62,179 bases of DNA from Lentisphaera araneosa HTCC2155 (GTDB taxonomy: Bacteria > Verrucomicrobiota > Lentisphaeria > Lentisphaerales > Lentisphaeraceae), in assembly GCF_000170755.1 (NCBI RefSeq), contig NZ_ABCK01000028.1, positions 1 through 62,179 of the forward strand, read 5' to 3'. Positions 37,578 through 46,670 of this stretch are shown here, in pieces. Each line of letters starts with the position of its first letter. The first letter of the stretch is position 1. A program made the position numbers and the translations under genes. The notes beneath the pieces are model-generated. The model did no database searches and had not been told where the DNA came from. It saw only the letters and a list, made by a program, of their open reading frames with translations.

Positions 37578-38816
37578 TTAAAGTGTATCAAGTAAAATTT
37601 GAGCTCTTTCGGCAGTTTTGGTATTGGGGCAGAGCTCTAAAATCTTTTTTAAGCCAGCCGCAATTTTTTCTTTGGAAGAGCCTTTACGTTTCATGGCAGC
37701 TTTAATTTTTTCTAGGTAAGCATCCGCTTTAAATTCTTTAAGGATGGCGGGGTTTTGTTTATACTTTTCTACAATTTTGAGTTCTTCACTGGCCATTTCT
37801 TTTCCGTAAGTCGAAATGAGTTTTTGAATGTGTTTATAGGCTTGGACGTAATATTTTTCTTGATCAAAGGAGGAGATTGCATCTTGGATTTCAGTGTAGG
37901 GAGCTTGGATTTTCTCAAACTCTTCACTTGCTAGTTCATGACCACCTGCAGCGGCAACTTGAAGATTTTTAAAGGCTTCGGAGAACTGTTTTTTCTTAAT
38001 AGCGCTCATGCCTTTGGTGTATAGAGTCTCTAACTTCGCGACTCGGGGCGTGTCAATATAAGCGAGCGCTTTATCTAAAACCTCAGTCGGCAAAGTGCGG
38101 TGCTTATGATTTTTTTGGACGTGAATTTTAGTATTGAGAATTTTTGCATCAGTGTATTTTTTATGAACTCTTTGTGTATCTTCTAAATTAAAATCTCCAT
38201 CACCAGTTAAAAAGTAAAAATAATTTTCTTGCATTTTACTTATCTGACTTTTTTCGTTGTTATGCATGAAATTGCAACCACACTGATAAATAGCGCCTTT
38301 ATAAATTTCCGGGAAAAGAGCTGCAGCTATACTCGAAACACGACCACCGCCAGACATGCCACTAACAAAAATACGGTCAGCATCGATATTATAAATTTCT
38401 TTGAGTTTATCAATGCCCCACAGAGCCATGGATATACGAGCATAGGTGTAGGTATCATTTCCAGAATTTTTTGCTGTAATTAAAATTAAATTATATTTAC
38501 TGAGCAAATTAATAAAGGCTTTTCCAGATCCAGGAGTGATATAAGTTATGATGCCAGTGGGGATGTTTGGATCGTATGATTCGGGAACGACTATATCCCA
38601 TGTAACTTCATGAAAGGTCTTATCTTTAATTGTCATTATAGGGATGCGTTCACCATCAGGGATCTTATCTTCGCTTCCCGGCCAACGTTGATGAACTCCC
38701 TCATAATACGGCCTTGGGATTGCCTTATCAGTAATAGAATATTTACCTTTACGGTGTTGTTCTCCATAACTGGCTAAAGTAAGTAATAAAGTAAGCGTTG
38801 TGTAAATAAATTTCAT
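37578..38816 (-). CDS. secreted alpha/beta-hydrolase-like protein with C-terminal helical repeats
   Basis: 412 residues with a signal peptide (FIYTTLTLLLTLASYG). The middle part has the nucleophile elbow GMSGGGR (S155) and the oxyanion-side stretch IITYITPGSGKA, as in polyhydroxybutyrate-depolymerase/feruloyl-esterase-like hydrolases; D/H partners may be GDGDFN and KNHKHRTLP. From about 250 on, repeated amphipathic helices (AIKKKQFSEAFKNLQVAAAGG, ILELCPNTKTAERAQILL) look like TPR/Sel1-type repeats. The substrate is unknown; an ester in the periplasm is likely. Confidence 0.7.
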   Translation of the reverse strand: MKFIYTTLTLLLTLASYGEQHRKGKYSITDKAIPRPYYEGVHQRWPGSEDKIPDGERIPIMTIKDKTFHEVTWDIVVPESYDPNIPTGIITYITPGSGKAFINLLSKYNLILITAKNSGNDTYTYARISMALWGIDKLKEIYNIDADRIFVSGMSGGGRVSSIAAALFPEIYKGAIYQCGCNFMHNNEKSQISKMQENYFYFLTGDGDFNLEDTQRVHKKYTDAKILNTKIHVQKNHKHRTLPTEVLDKALAYIDTPRVAKLETLYTKGMSAIKKKQFSEAFKNLQVAAAGGHELASEEFEKIQAPYTEIQDAISSFDQEKYYVQAYKHIQKLISTYGKEMASEELKIVEKYKQNPAILKEFKADAYLEKIKAAMKRKGSSKEKIAAGLKKILELCPNTKTAERAQILLDTL

Positions 38817-38920
38817 AATTCCTCCTAAGTATTTCTATCCAGCCTACAATTAATGTAAAAGAAGAAATACCTAGTTGAAATTGAAGAAAAATTTTCTCAT
38901 TAAGAGGAGAAATAAGAAAG

Positions 38921-41488
38921 TTATTTAAGCGTCTTTAAGTAGAGGATAATGGATTCCATATCGCTATCTGAAAGGATACCTGCGTAAGAGGCCATGGCGA
39001 CCGCATAACCCTTGGCGACTTTTTTATTGGGGAAAATGAGTGATTCTTTGATGAAGTCCTCGTTGGCTTTTAGGGACTTTGCTTTCTCAAAATTCCGAGT
39101 TGAGCCGAACATGCCTTTAAAGCTGGGGCCCAACTTGCCTTCTTGACTTCCATCCAGCGAGTGGCAGGCGATACAAGCGTTTTTAAGGAGTAGTTCTTTA
39201 CCGTGTGTGGCACTCGCTTTTCTTTTTGCTGTGTTTGCAAATTTGACTTGCTTTAAGTCGTGTTTTTTAACTTCAGTAAAAGCGTAATGTTGAGTCGGGA
39301 TGGGCTGAAAATGATCGAGAGTTAAATAGATCGTATCTTTGATATAATTTTGACCCTTTTTGAAGCTATAATTGACGGTGAATTGATCGCAAGCAGTCAT
39401 GCCCGGAATGATGAGCATGAGGCTTTTTTTATCCTGACTCAGGATGGCTTGTGAAGCTAATAAACTTTCTTCACCAGCTTCGCCAGTGAGCTTAAAGTGT
39501 CCAGAACCATACCTTGAGCTACGTTTGTATTTCCAACGCTTAAATGTGTAGGATTTGAGGTTAAGATCAGAGTTTTCGTCCAAGGCTTCATCAAAAGTAA
39601 GTTCAAGCCCTTCTTTGTAGACTTGGACTCTTAGTGGGAAGTTCACTGGCTTTTTAGTATAACGTATGCGTGCGAGTCCACTATTTGGAGCAAGTCGATT
39701 TGAGTAGATTTTAAAGCCAGTTAGGAATAGTGAACCATCCAACGGATGAATAGTGCCTTTGAGGAGAGGAAAGTGGGTGCTGTATGGTAAGATGACTGCT
39801 GCACCGAAGCCTTTGCCTTCATACATTAGCAAAGAACGTCCTTTACTGTAGGAATGACTAATCATGCGATGATTTATGGGACCTAGATTTTGCGAATTAA
39901 CAAAGTTCATGCCAACGCAGGAGGGTTCAACTCTATGGGGGAGCCAAACAAAAGGCTGGTGGGTTTTGACGACTTTTCGATGATTGGCGGGTTGAAATCC
40001 TGCAAAGTCAGCTGCTTGAATTTTGATTAGGGGGCTAGAGGGAACAAAGTGCCCTTGTTGATCATTAGCAAACAATTGTTGAGTAAGCGGATTGTAGGCT
40101 AAAAAGGGCTCGCGGAAACCATCGGCAAAAGTTTCTATGTATTTGCCCTCCTTGCTTATTTTTAAAATAGACCCTGTGTCTGTGGGGATTTTAAAAGGTT
40201 TTTGGGCGTATTTATCCTTTTTGTCGAGGATGCCTCCACGCGCAATGTAGATATCGCCATTTTCGTCAAAGACCATGTCCATGGCAAAATTTCGAGTGTT
40301 GAGGCTATGGTCAAAGAGATTGCAGAAATTCTCATAATAATCAGCTTCGCCATTGTTGTCTGTGTCGTGAAGGCGAGTGATTTGATCTCGTCCAAGTATA
40401 TAAATTTTGTTTTTGTGAATTTTGAGTGAGAGCGGGCTATAAAGACCTGAAGCAAAGCGCTTCCAAGTTATCGTCTTCATATCTCCTTTTAGTCCATCAA
40501 TGAGCCATACATCGCCATCAAAAGTCACCGCGGCGGCGCGACCATCACTGAAAAAATCGAGACTCGCTAAACGTAGAGAGCGTTGCCAAGGGTTATTTTT
40601 TGGGAGTTCAATTTCGTCGACCACATAAGCTTGATTCGAAGCGGAAATTTTGGCTTTTGTCTGAATCTTTTGCGGCCAGCGCAACTTCTTGGAAACCTGA
40701 AAGGAGGGTGAATCGCTTGATAATACTTTATCTAGCTTAGCGGTTTCGTATGAAAAACGAACTTCAAAATTTGTCTTTTGCGGATTACGCAAAAAGAGGC
40801 GTCCGCCTTTATCCAAAGTAAAGTCACCTGATGTAGCAAAAAGCTTGAGCTGCTCATTACCATCATCAACTTGATAAGTACTTCCCACTTTTCTAAGGTT
40901 TTTGTAAGAGCTTTTTTGAAAGAGTAATAGGGAGATGTTTTGCTTGTGGGAGAGTTGAAAGTTACGAGAAAAAATTCCCATGGAATCAAGGCTAAGGAAT
41001 TCTTTAATCTTTAAGTCTTGGAGCTGATAATTTAAAATGACTTTATTGTGGCTCGTTTGAAGTCCCTGCCAATTCAGGTTTTTGTGAAGCCCAAGGGGGA
41101 CTTTTCGCTTGTCCTGATGATCCAAACTTAAACTAGGGCCTCGTTGCATGGGGCTTGCGAAGAGCAAGTCACCTTTGATTTTAGGGAATGTGGATGACTT
41201 GGCACCTTTATTTGGGTAGGATATTTGAGACATCGAATTCAAGTCAAAGCTTCCTTTCCAAATGGCAGAAATCCGCATGAGTTCGGTATCGAAACTCGCC
41301 CAGGTCTTTTCTCCTAGTTGAATAAGAACAGCTCGTGAAGATGTATTAGTATTGGGAAAGGGGGCTTGCGAGTCAGCAATTAAGGCTGATTGCACAAAGG
41401 GGAAATTTTTTTCCACAAATGGGCCATAATTTTCAGCCGAGCTCAACTGAAAACCTAAAAATAACAGTATGCAAAGAAGTACTTTCAT
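38921..41488 (-). CDS. large secreted protein with propeller-like region and cytochrome c domain
   Basis: 855 residues with signal peptide (KVLLCILLFLGFQLSSA). Residues 25-290 form a beta-rich N-terminal region (DUF6797-like; uncertain). About 300-640 resembles an NHL/soluble-quinoprotein propeller (SLDFFSDGRAAAVTFDGDVW, DTDNNGEADYYENFCN, MDMVFDENGDIYIARGG). An Ig-like segment follows, and a C-terminal class I cytochrome c has heme motif C772-I-A-C775-H776 and likely axial M832 (AVAMASYAG). This modular type is common in Planctomycetota, Verrucomicrobiota and Lentisphaerota, probably a periplasmic sugar or alcohol dehydrogenase-like protein. No function is proven. It is transcribed alone, and a TTTTGCG palindrome lies in the gene at 40775. 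Confidence 0.8.
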   Translation of the reverse strand: MKVLLCILLFLGFQLSSAENYGPFVEKNFPFVQSALIADSQAPFPNTNTSSRAVLIQLGEKTWASFDTELMRISAIWKGSFDLNSMSQISYPNKGAKSSTFPKIKGDLLFASPMQRGPSLSLDHQDKRKVPLGLHKNLNWQGLQTSHNKVILNYQLQDLKIKEFLSLDSMGIFSRNFQLSHKQNISLLLFQKSSYKNLRKVGSTYQVDDGNEQLKLFATSGDFTLDKGGRLFLRNPQKTNFEVRFSYETAKLDKVLSSDSPSFQVSKKLRWPQKIQTKAKISASNQAYVVDEIELPKNNPWQRSLRLASLDFFSDGRAAAVTFDGDVWLIDGLKGDMKTITWKRFASGLYSPLSLKIHKNKIYILGRDQITRLHDTDNNGEADYYENFCNLFDHSLNTRNFAMDMVFDENGDIYIARGGILDKKDKYAQKPFKIPTDTGSILKISKEGKYIETFADGFREPFLAYNPLTQQLFANDQQGHFVPSSPLIKIQAADFAGFQPANHRKVVKTHQPFVWLPHRVEPSCVGMNFVNSQNLGPINHRMISHSYSKGRSLLMYEGKGFGAAVILPYSTHFPLLKGTIHPLDGSLFLTGFKIYSNRLAPNSGLARIRYTKKPVNFPLRVQVYKEGLELTFDEALDENSDLNLKSYTFKRWKYKRSSRYGSGHFKLTGEAGEESLLASQAILSQDKKSLMLIIPGMTACDQFTVNYSFKKGQNYIKDTIYLTLDHFQPIPTQHYAFTEVKKHDLKQVKFANTAKRKASATHGKELLLKNACIACHSLDGSQEGKLGPSFKGMFGSTRNFEKAKSLKANEDFIKESLIFPNKKVAKGYAVAMASYAGILSDSDMESIILYLKTLK
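40775..40796. repeat. TTTTGCG-type palindrome inside the cytochrome/propeller gene
   Basis: Arms CTTTTGCG and CGCAAAAAG around GATTA. The segment encodes FLRNPQKTN of the beta-rich region. Confidence 0.55.
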
Positions 41489-41679
41489 GAGAAATAAATT
41501 ATATTTGCATGCAATAAAGTAAAGAGCTTACATATCATAGGGAACCTAATAATATGCCTAATTTGAATAGGTGAGGTGCTTAAAAGAATAAGCGGTATCT
41601 ATGATAAGCTTTGAATTAGATAAATTATGATGACGGCAAGTGCCAAATTAATGTTTTGAAATATCCTAAAGTTTGTGGC

Positions 41680-42135
41680 CTATTTCAGTTTAAAGCTATT
41701 GACTGAGGCTTTGATTTTGTCGCCTTGGTACTGCCATGTGCGTTTTGGGGCTGCACCAGTGACGAGGTAGACATAATCACCCTTTTTGACTGCTTTTGAA
41801 TACCATTGGAAATCGCGATTTTGCATATTGCCTGTGTATTCAACGGTGAAAACGCCTTGGCTGAGGTTTTGACTGATTAGGGTGAATTTCATCTTTGTAA
41901 ATTGCCCCATGGAAATGTTTTTATACTCTTCAATTGTTCCCTTGAAGGCTTGTTTTTGCACATTGACGTTAGCCTGAAAATTATCCATGGGAGGCAAGAA
42001 AAAGATGGCAACTTGAGGGCCATTCGGTGAAAGCTTAGAGTCAGCTTTTGGTGGCGTGATTTGAAAGTCATTGTGAGAGAAGTCGGCGTAAAGAGCTGAG
42101 CTTAAAATTAAAAGCGTACAAATAAGTTTTTTCAT
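41680..42135 (-). CDS. small secreted protein of unknown function
   Basis: 151 residues from ATG 42135, chosen because it begins a clean signal peptide (MKKLICTLLILSSALYA); an upstream start at 42198 would add residues inside the preceding gene. The mature part is beta-rich (VAIFFLPPMDNFQANVNVQKQ, KMKFTLISQN, FTVEYTGNMQNRDFQWYSKAV, YVYLVTGAA). The order resembles PsbP-like or lipoprotein-carrier-like small sheets, but I do not recognise a family. It follows the methyltransferase gene by 13 nt, so the two are probably co-transcribed. Confidence 0.7.
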   Translation of the reverse strand: MKKLICTLLILSSALYADFSHNDFQITPPKADSKLSPNGPQVAIFFLPPMDNFQANVNVQKQAFKGTIEEYKNISMGQFTKMKFTLISQNLSQGVFTVEYTGNMQNRDFQWYSKAVKKGDYVYLVTGAAPKRTWQYQGDKIKASVNSFKLK

Positions 42136-42148
42136 CAGAGGGTAATCC

Positions 42149-42751
42149 TTATATTTTTTTGAGAACAATGAAGCGTTCGCGTTGGGTGCGGCGGCCATGA
42201 GAGCGTTTGGGTATGGCGTTTTCTTCGAGAGTAAAAAGTCCAGAGTAGGCGTCTTCTAAATCTTCAAGGCTCAGAGAATAGGGCGGGCCATCTTGATCGG
42301 GGGGATCAAAACGGTAGAAGAGTCCAAAGAGATAGGCTCCTGCTTTGAGAATCGCATGGGCACTTTCCATATAGGCTCGGCGATGATCGAGGGGAACGGC
42401 ACAAAAACAGGTGTGTTCGAGAACGTAATCAAATTGCTCATCATATTCTGGGCTGAGCTCGAGGATATTTTTTTGAATGACATTGAGCTGCGGATAATTA
42501 CTTCTAGCAAGTTTTACGGCTTCTGAAGCGAAGTCGACAGCAGTCACATTAAAGTCATTTTGAGCAAAAAAATTGGCGTCGTGTCCCCCACCGCAACCAA
42601 AACTGATTAAAGAGCCTGCTTTGAGCCATGATGGGTTTTGCTTAAAAAGATCTTCAAAAGGTGGTGCGGGCTTTTTGATATCCCAGCCGGGATTTCCCTC
42701 TCGGTAAATTTTGTCCCAGCTCTCCGCTTTTTCATTGCCTTTAGTACGCAT
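42149..42751 (-). CDS. SAM-dependent methyltransferase, thiopurine methyltransferase-like
   Basis: 200 residues, a single Rossmann methyltransferase domain. The entry WDKIYREGNPGWDIKKPAPPF is typical of the TPMT family. SFGCGGGHDANFFA is the SAM-binding glycine motif, VTAVDFASEAV binds the ribose, and FDYVLEHTCFCAVPLDHR is motif IV, as in thiol/halide methyltransferases. It may methylate thiols, selenium or halides. A secreted small protein follows in the same orientation. Confidence 0.88.
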   Translation of the reverse strand: MRTKGNEKAESWDKIYREGNPGWDIKKPAPPFEDLFKQNPSWLKAGSLISFGCGGGHDANFFAQNDFNVTAVDFASEAVKLARSNYPQLNVIQKNILELSPEYDEQFDYVLEHTCFCAVPLDHRRAYMESAHAILKAGAYLFGLFYRFDPPDQDGPPYSLSLEDLEDAYSGLFTLEENAIPKRSHGRRTQRERFIVLKKI

Positions 42752-42842
42752 GAATGATTGACTCCCAAGTTTCGTTGAATCATAAATAAACTTGGCTAGA
42801 GACTTTCATCCACTTAGAAAAGCTTGAATTAGCCTATTTTTA

Positions 42843-43658
42843 TTAAATAAATTCGAGCTCGGCGCGGACGGCGAGGTGATCGCTGGCTAAATCATCCCAG
42901 AGTTCGTAGGAATTAAAGCGCATTTCCTGTGAAATGAGAATCCAATCGAGTCGCAAACCCAACTTTGGGAAGCTGACGATTTTTTCTTGAGGATTCCAAA
43001 CTTGCAGATTGAGTTCTTGTGCAAGGCGTTCAAGGACGCCATTTTTGCGGTATTGGCAATTGAAGTCCCCCATAATGATGAGGGGCAGGGGCGCTTGATT
43101 TTGTATGTAATTACACAACATCTGAATTTGTCGTTGGCGCGTTTTTTCATGTAAAAAATCAAGATGGAGGGAAATGACTCGGAAATGTTTTTGGCAATGA
43201 CTAATGACTTCAGCAGAGACAAAACCCTTGGGGAAAGTCAGCTTAGAACGAGGGAAGACATGGGATTCGGAATGGACAATTTTGAGTTTCGATAAAACGG
43301 CCGTACCATAGGAGTAACGCTTGCCACGGACGTGTTCACCCTGGGCGACTTGAGAGAAGCCGGCCTGTTCCGCAAGAAATTGACTCTGATGTAAATTTTT
43401 ATGCCAAGTCATTTCTGCTTCAGCTTCCTGCAAAGCGAGTAGATCCACGGGGGAAGCTTGGATTTGTTGGGCAGTGGCAATGAGATTGGCTTCAATCTTT
43501 TTTCTGCCTAAGGTGAAATGGCTGAGTGAACGTCCTCGTCCGTGAGCGAGGTTAAAGGTGCTCAAGCGCAAGATATCTTTGCGTTGATCGCAAAAATTAT
43601 GCTTGGTACTTAGGGGAGAGATTTTCTTTGTTTCTCCAGCTTGGAGCCATTTGGGCAT
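42843..43658 (-). CDS. endonuclease/exonuclease/phosphatase-fold protein
   Basis: 271 residues. EEP-fold motifs are in order: LSTFNLAHGRG (N ligand), LLALQEAEAEM (Glu metal ligand), SLHLDFLHEKTRQRQ, IIMGDFNCQ (catalytic Asp/Asn) and ASDHLAVRAEL (catalytic His). Substrates in this family range from DNA to inositol phosphates and sphingolipids; I cannot choose. No signal peptide is seen, and the first 30 residues (to KHNFCDQRKDI) are outside the domain and contain a TTTGCG palindrome. Confidence 0.87.
   Translation of the reverse strand: MPKWLQAGETKKISPLSTKHNFCDQRKDILRLSTFNLAHGRGRSLSHFTLGRKKIEANLIATAQQIQASPVDLLALQEAEAEMTWHKNLHQSQFLAEQAGFSQVAQGEHVRGKRYSYGTAVLSKLKIVHSESHVFPRSKLTFPKGFVSAEVISHCQKHFRVISLHLDFLHEKTRQRQIQMLCNYIQNQAPLPLIIMGDFNCQYRKNGVLERLAQELNLQVWNPQEKIVSFPKLGLRLDWILISQEMRFNSYELWDDLASDHLAVRAELEFI
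43578..43594. repeat. TTTTGCG-type palindrome near the start of the EEP gene
   Basis: TTTGCG and CGCAAA around TTGAT. It encodes NFCDQRKD, similar to the peptide NFCEHRKN produced by the same palindrome in the fetA-like gene. Confidence 0.6.
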
Positions 43659-43817
43659 GGGTGAGTGACCTTATCTATGTTAACATGTTCTAAAGAATCT
43701 CTCTTTAAGTAGGAAAGCAAGTATTTATATTGTTATCAAAAAAAAATTATAAGCTTAAGATACTTGATTTAGTTCTGTTCATGTTCATCTTAACTAATGT
43801 CAATTTAAGGTATTGTA

Positions 43818-45230
43818 ATGGAGCACGCATTTTTTCAAAGTCAGACTATGAGGCAAGAGCAAACTCTTGCCCCGCATCAATTATTGTCTTTAGAGATTCT
43901 CAGCTTGCCAGTTATGGAGTTACAGCAAAAAATTAATGAAGAATTGGCGCTAAATCCTACACTAGAATTGGATAAAGCTCTTGGAGAAAACTTAGCAGGC
44001 GATCCCTTGAGTGAAAGTACAGAAATGACCAGTGAAGCAATGAATGCTGTCGACAAGGATGAATCTTTGATTGGCATGGTACAGTTAGAATCTTATTACG
44101 GTGATAGTGCATTTAACCCCGATCAAGATAAAAAGCGTCAGCATTATTTTGACTCATTGAGTTGTGAACAGGATTTATCGAGTTTTCTTTTATCCCAGAT
44201 TCACCAAGGTGAAATATCCGACGAAGATATTGAAATCGCTAATGTAATCATTGCCTTACTAAATGATCGAGGCTACCTCAACGCGAGTATTGAAGAGGTC
44301 GCATTTAATGCGATGTGCCCATTAAAAGATGCGAGTCGTGTACTAGAACTTTTGCAAACTTTTGACCCACCTGGAATTGCAGCGAGGGATTTGCGCGAAT
44401 GTCTTCTGATTCAATTAAAAAACGAAAAAGGATCTTTGATTTATAGATTAGTCGATAAACATTTAGAGAAACTTGAAAAGAATAAGATCAAAGAAATTGC
44501 TAGATCGCTTAAAATAAGTCCGATTGAAGTTCAAGATTTAATTGAGTACCTACAAAGACTCAATCCTGCGCCTGGCTTGGCATATAGTAATAAGCGTCCC
44601 GACTTTATTTCTCCGGATATTATTTTTGAATTGAAAGATGATGAGATAGAAGTGACGAGCTCAAAAGACTTTGTACCACGCTTGCGTTTATCGGAAAATT
44701 TCATGAATATGTTGGAAGATCCTAAAGTAGAAGCAGAAACAAAAACTTATCTACGTGAGAAGCTTGCAGAGAGTCGCTCACTTTTAGCCAGTTTAGATTT
44801 ACGTGAAAGCACCCTGTTGAGGATAAGTCGCTTAGTGGCTCGTGATCAAAAGTCCTTTTTTACGGGAAAATCATCTAGCCTCCAGCCTGTCACCATGCGT
44901 GAAATTTCGGGTGAACTCGAGCTTCATGAAACGACGATTTCACGTGCTGTTGCCGGCAAGTACCTAGATAGTCCCAAAGGAATTTTTCCTTTACGTGACT
45001 TTTTTAATCACGCGGTGAAGGTCAACGAAGGCGAAGAAATGACTGCCGAAGGCATTCAAGAAATCATTCGTGAAATCATTAACGATGAAGATCCCGAGAA
45101 ACCCATTAGCGATGGCAAAATTTTGACTCAATTAGAAGAAATGGGAATCAATATTGCCCGCCGAACAGTGGCCAAATATCGTGAAGCAGCGGGTTTTTCT
45201 GCCGCTTCAAAAAGAAAGATGATTTTTTGA
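43818..45230 (+). CDS. rpoN: RNA polymerase sigma-54 factor
   Basis: 470 residues. The N-terminal glutamine/leucine activator-interacting region (QTLAPHQLLSLEILSLPVM) is followed by core-binding repeats, the helix-turn-helix (ETTISRAVAGKYL) and the C-terminal RpoN box ARRTVAKYRE. It directs polymerase to -24/-12 promoters that need AAA+ activators. RBS AAGG sits 7 nt before ATG 43818. It shares TGATG with the next gene. No sigma-54 activator lies in this window. Confidence 0.96.
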   Translation: MEHAFFQSQTMRQEQTLAPHQLLSLEILSLPVMELQQKINEELALNPTLELDKALGENLAGDPLSESTEMTSEAMNAVDKDESLIGMVQLESYYGDSAFNPDQDKKRQHYFDSLSCEQDLSSFLLSQIHQGEISDEDIEIANVIIALLNDRGYLNASIEEVAFNAMCPLKDASRVLELLQTFDPPGIAARDLRECLLIQLKNEKGSLIYRLVDKHLEKLEKNKIKEIARSLKISPIEVQDLIEYLQRLNPAPGLAYSNKRPDFISPDIIFELKDDEIEVTSSKDFVPRLRLSENFMNMLEDPKVEAETKTYLREKLAESRSLLASLDLRESTLLRISRLVARDQKSFFTGKSSSLQPVTMREISGELELHETTISRAVAGKYLDSPKGIFPLRDFFNHAVKVNEGEEMTAEGIQEIIREIINDEDPEKPISDGKILTQLEEMGINIARRTVAKYREAAGFSAASKRKMIF

Positions 45231-45736
45231 TGGCGATCATTGAAACTGGTGACCGCGAAACGGAAGCGAGTGAAAAAGTTGAAGTCATTGTGGTTTTAGA
45301 TCGTTTGCGATCAGCGCATAATGTGGGGAATATTTTTCGTTTGGCGGATGCGGCGAATGTCGAGGCAGTTTACACTTGTGGTTATACCGCGAGCCCTCCG
45401 CATCCCAAGTTAGAAAAAACCGCGATGGGAACAGATGAATTTGTCAATTGTGAGCACTTTGATCATTCTCTTGAAGCCGTGGGATCCCTTAAAAAAAATG
45501 GCTACCGAGTTTATGCGGTCGACACAATTGATTCCGCTATTGATGTTCACGAAGCGCAGTTCTCGGGGAAATGCGCCTTTGTCTTTGGCAATGAGGCGCT
45601 TGGAATTCAGCAGGAAACTCTAGAGGCCTGCGATGAATATATTCGCCTCAATGCCCATGGGCGTAAGAATTCGATAAATGTCTCGAATTGTGCTGCAGTT
45701 GTCCTCTTTCAAGCATCTTATAAACTTCGAAAATAA
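45230..45736 (+). CDS. TrmH/SpoU-family RNA 2'-O-methyltransferase
   Basis: 168 residues, a SPOUT-class knotted methyltransferase. The N-terminal motif VLDRLRSAHNVGNIFRLADAA and the knot motifs FVFGNEALGIQQE and SINVSNCAAVVLFQ are diagnostic. It methylates the 2'-OH of a nucleotide in tRNA or rRNA; the target site cannot be told. ATG 45230 overlaps the rpoN stop (TGATG), so the pair is coupled. Lack of the N-terminal substrate-binding domain seen in RlmB points to a TrmL or minimal TrmH type. Confidence 0.92.
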   Translation: MAIIETGDRETEASEKVEVIVVLDRLRSAHNVGNIFRLADAANVEAVYTCGYTASPPHPKLEKTAMGTDEFVNCEHFDHSLEAVGSLKKNGYRVYAVDTIDSAIDVHEAQFSGKCAFVFGNEALGIQQETLEACDEYIRLNAHGRKNSINVSNCAAVVLFQASYKLRK

Positions 45737-45760
45737 TTTTAATTCAGTAGGAGTTCTTTC

Positions 45761-46670
45761 GTGAAAGCCTTTTATAAAATTGTTTTGCTATCGTTTTTGG
45801 TGGGCATAACGAGTTGTGTCAGTAAAGCTCATAAAGACAAAGCTCAAATTTTGATTGTGGATGGTTTTAGTAATCACGATTGGAAAAAGACTACCCAGAT
45901 CATTCAGCGTTTATTAAAAATAGAAGCTGACATTGAGCTGACGGTCGCGACAGTACCAGCCATGGATCACCCCAATTGGGGCAGCTGGAAACCTCAGTTC
46001 AAGCAATTTGATGTGGTGATTCAAAATACTAATGACATCAATAATGGTTCAAAATGGCCTTTAGCCGCGAAAAAATCTTTTGAAAAGTATATGTATGAAG
46101 GTGGAGCCATGGTGGTTTTTTACTCGGCAAATAATGCTTTCCCCAATTGGCAAGAATACAATAAAATGATTGGTCTTGGGTGGAGAAACAAGAATTTTGG
46201 TAAGGCGGTGATGATCCATGACGATCATGTTCATTATGTTTCCCAGGGAGAAGGTGAAAATACAGGGCATGGCAAGAGGCGAAATGTCTTGGTTCATAAA
46301 CTCACAAGTCATCCAATCAACAGCAGCTACCCAGATACGTGGAGAGCGGCTGACTTAGAAGTTTATCGTTATGCGCGAGGACCCGCTGAAAACTTGAGCG
46401 TGCTTTCCTATGGGAAGGATGAGAAAACCGGCAAGGATTTTACCATTGATTGGCTTGTTAAGTATGGCGAGGGGGCAAGTCTACAATTCAACTTATGGGC
46501 ATTACTGGCATGGTCTTAAGCAAGATCCAGCGGGTGTACGATGTGTGGCCTTTCAAACGTCGTTTATTCGAGCCACAAGGTTTTTGGCAGGCTTAGAATT
46601 GCATGAGCTTCCCAAAGATTTTCCCAATGTAGAAGAAGTCAAATTGAGAAGCCTAAGCGAACTTAATTAG
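45761..46670 (+). pseudogene. ThuA-domain lipoprotein, frameshifted in a G run
   Basis: GTG 45761 follows AGGAG. The N-terminus has a lipoprotein signal (FYKIVLLSFLVGITSC, Cys at about 20), then ILIVDGFSNHDWKKTTQIIQR, QFDVVIQNTNDINNG and MYEGGAMVVFYSANNAF, as in ThuA glutamine-amidotransferase-like proteins. After KYGEG the frame becomes meaningless and stops at 46519. Reading one base fewer in the G5 run at 46471-46475 continues with QVYNSTYGHYWHGL and ends at 46670 with LRSLSELN. The intact protein would have about 302 residues. ThuA proteins take part in sugar (trehalose-like, glucoside) utilisation; the role here is unknown. The 3' end overlaps the opposing esterase gene by 4 bp. Confidence 0.8.

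Noticed and set aside
46410-46670. Separate small gene downstream of the ThuA lipoprotein
   Set aside because: Its second half is the missing ThuA C-terminus in a shifted frame; one base in the G run accounts for it.
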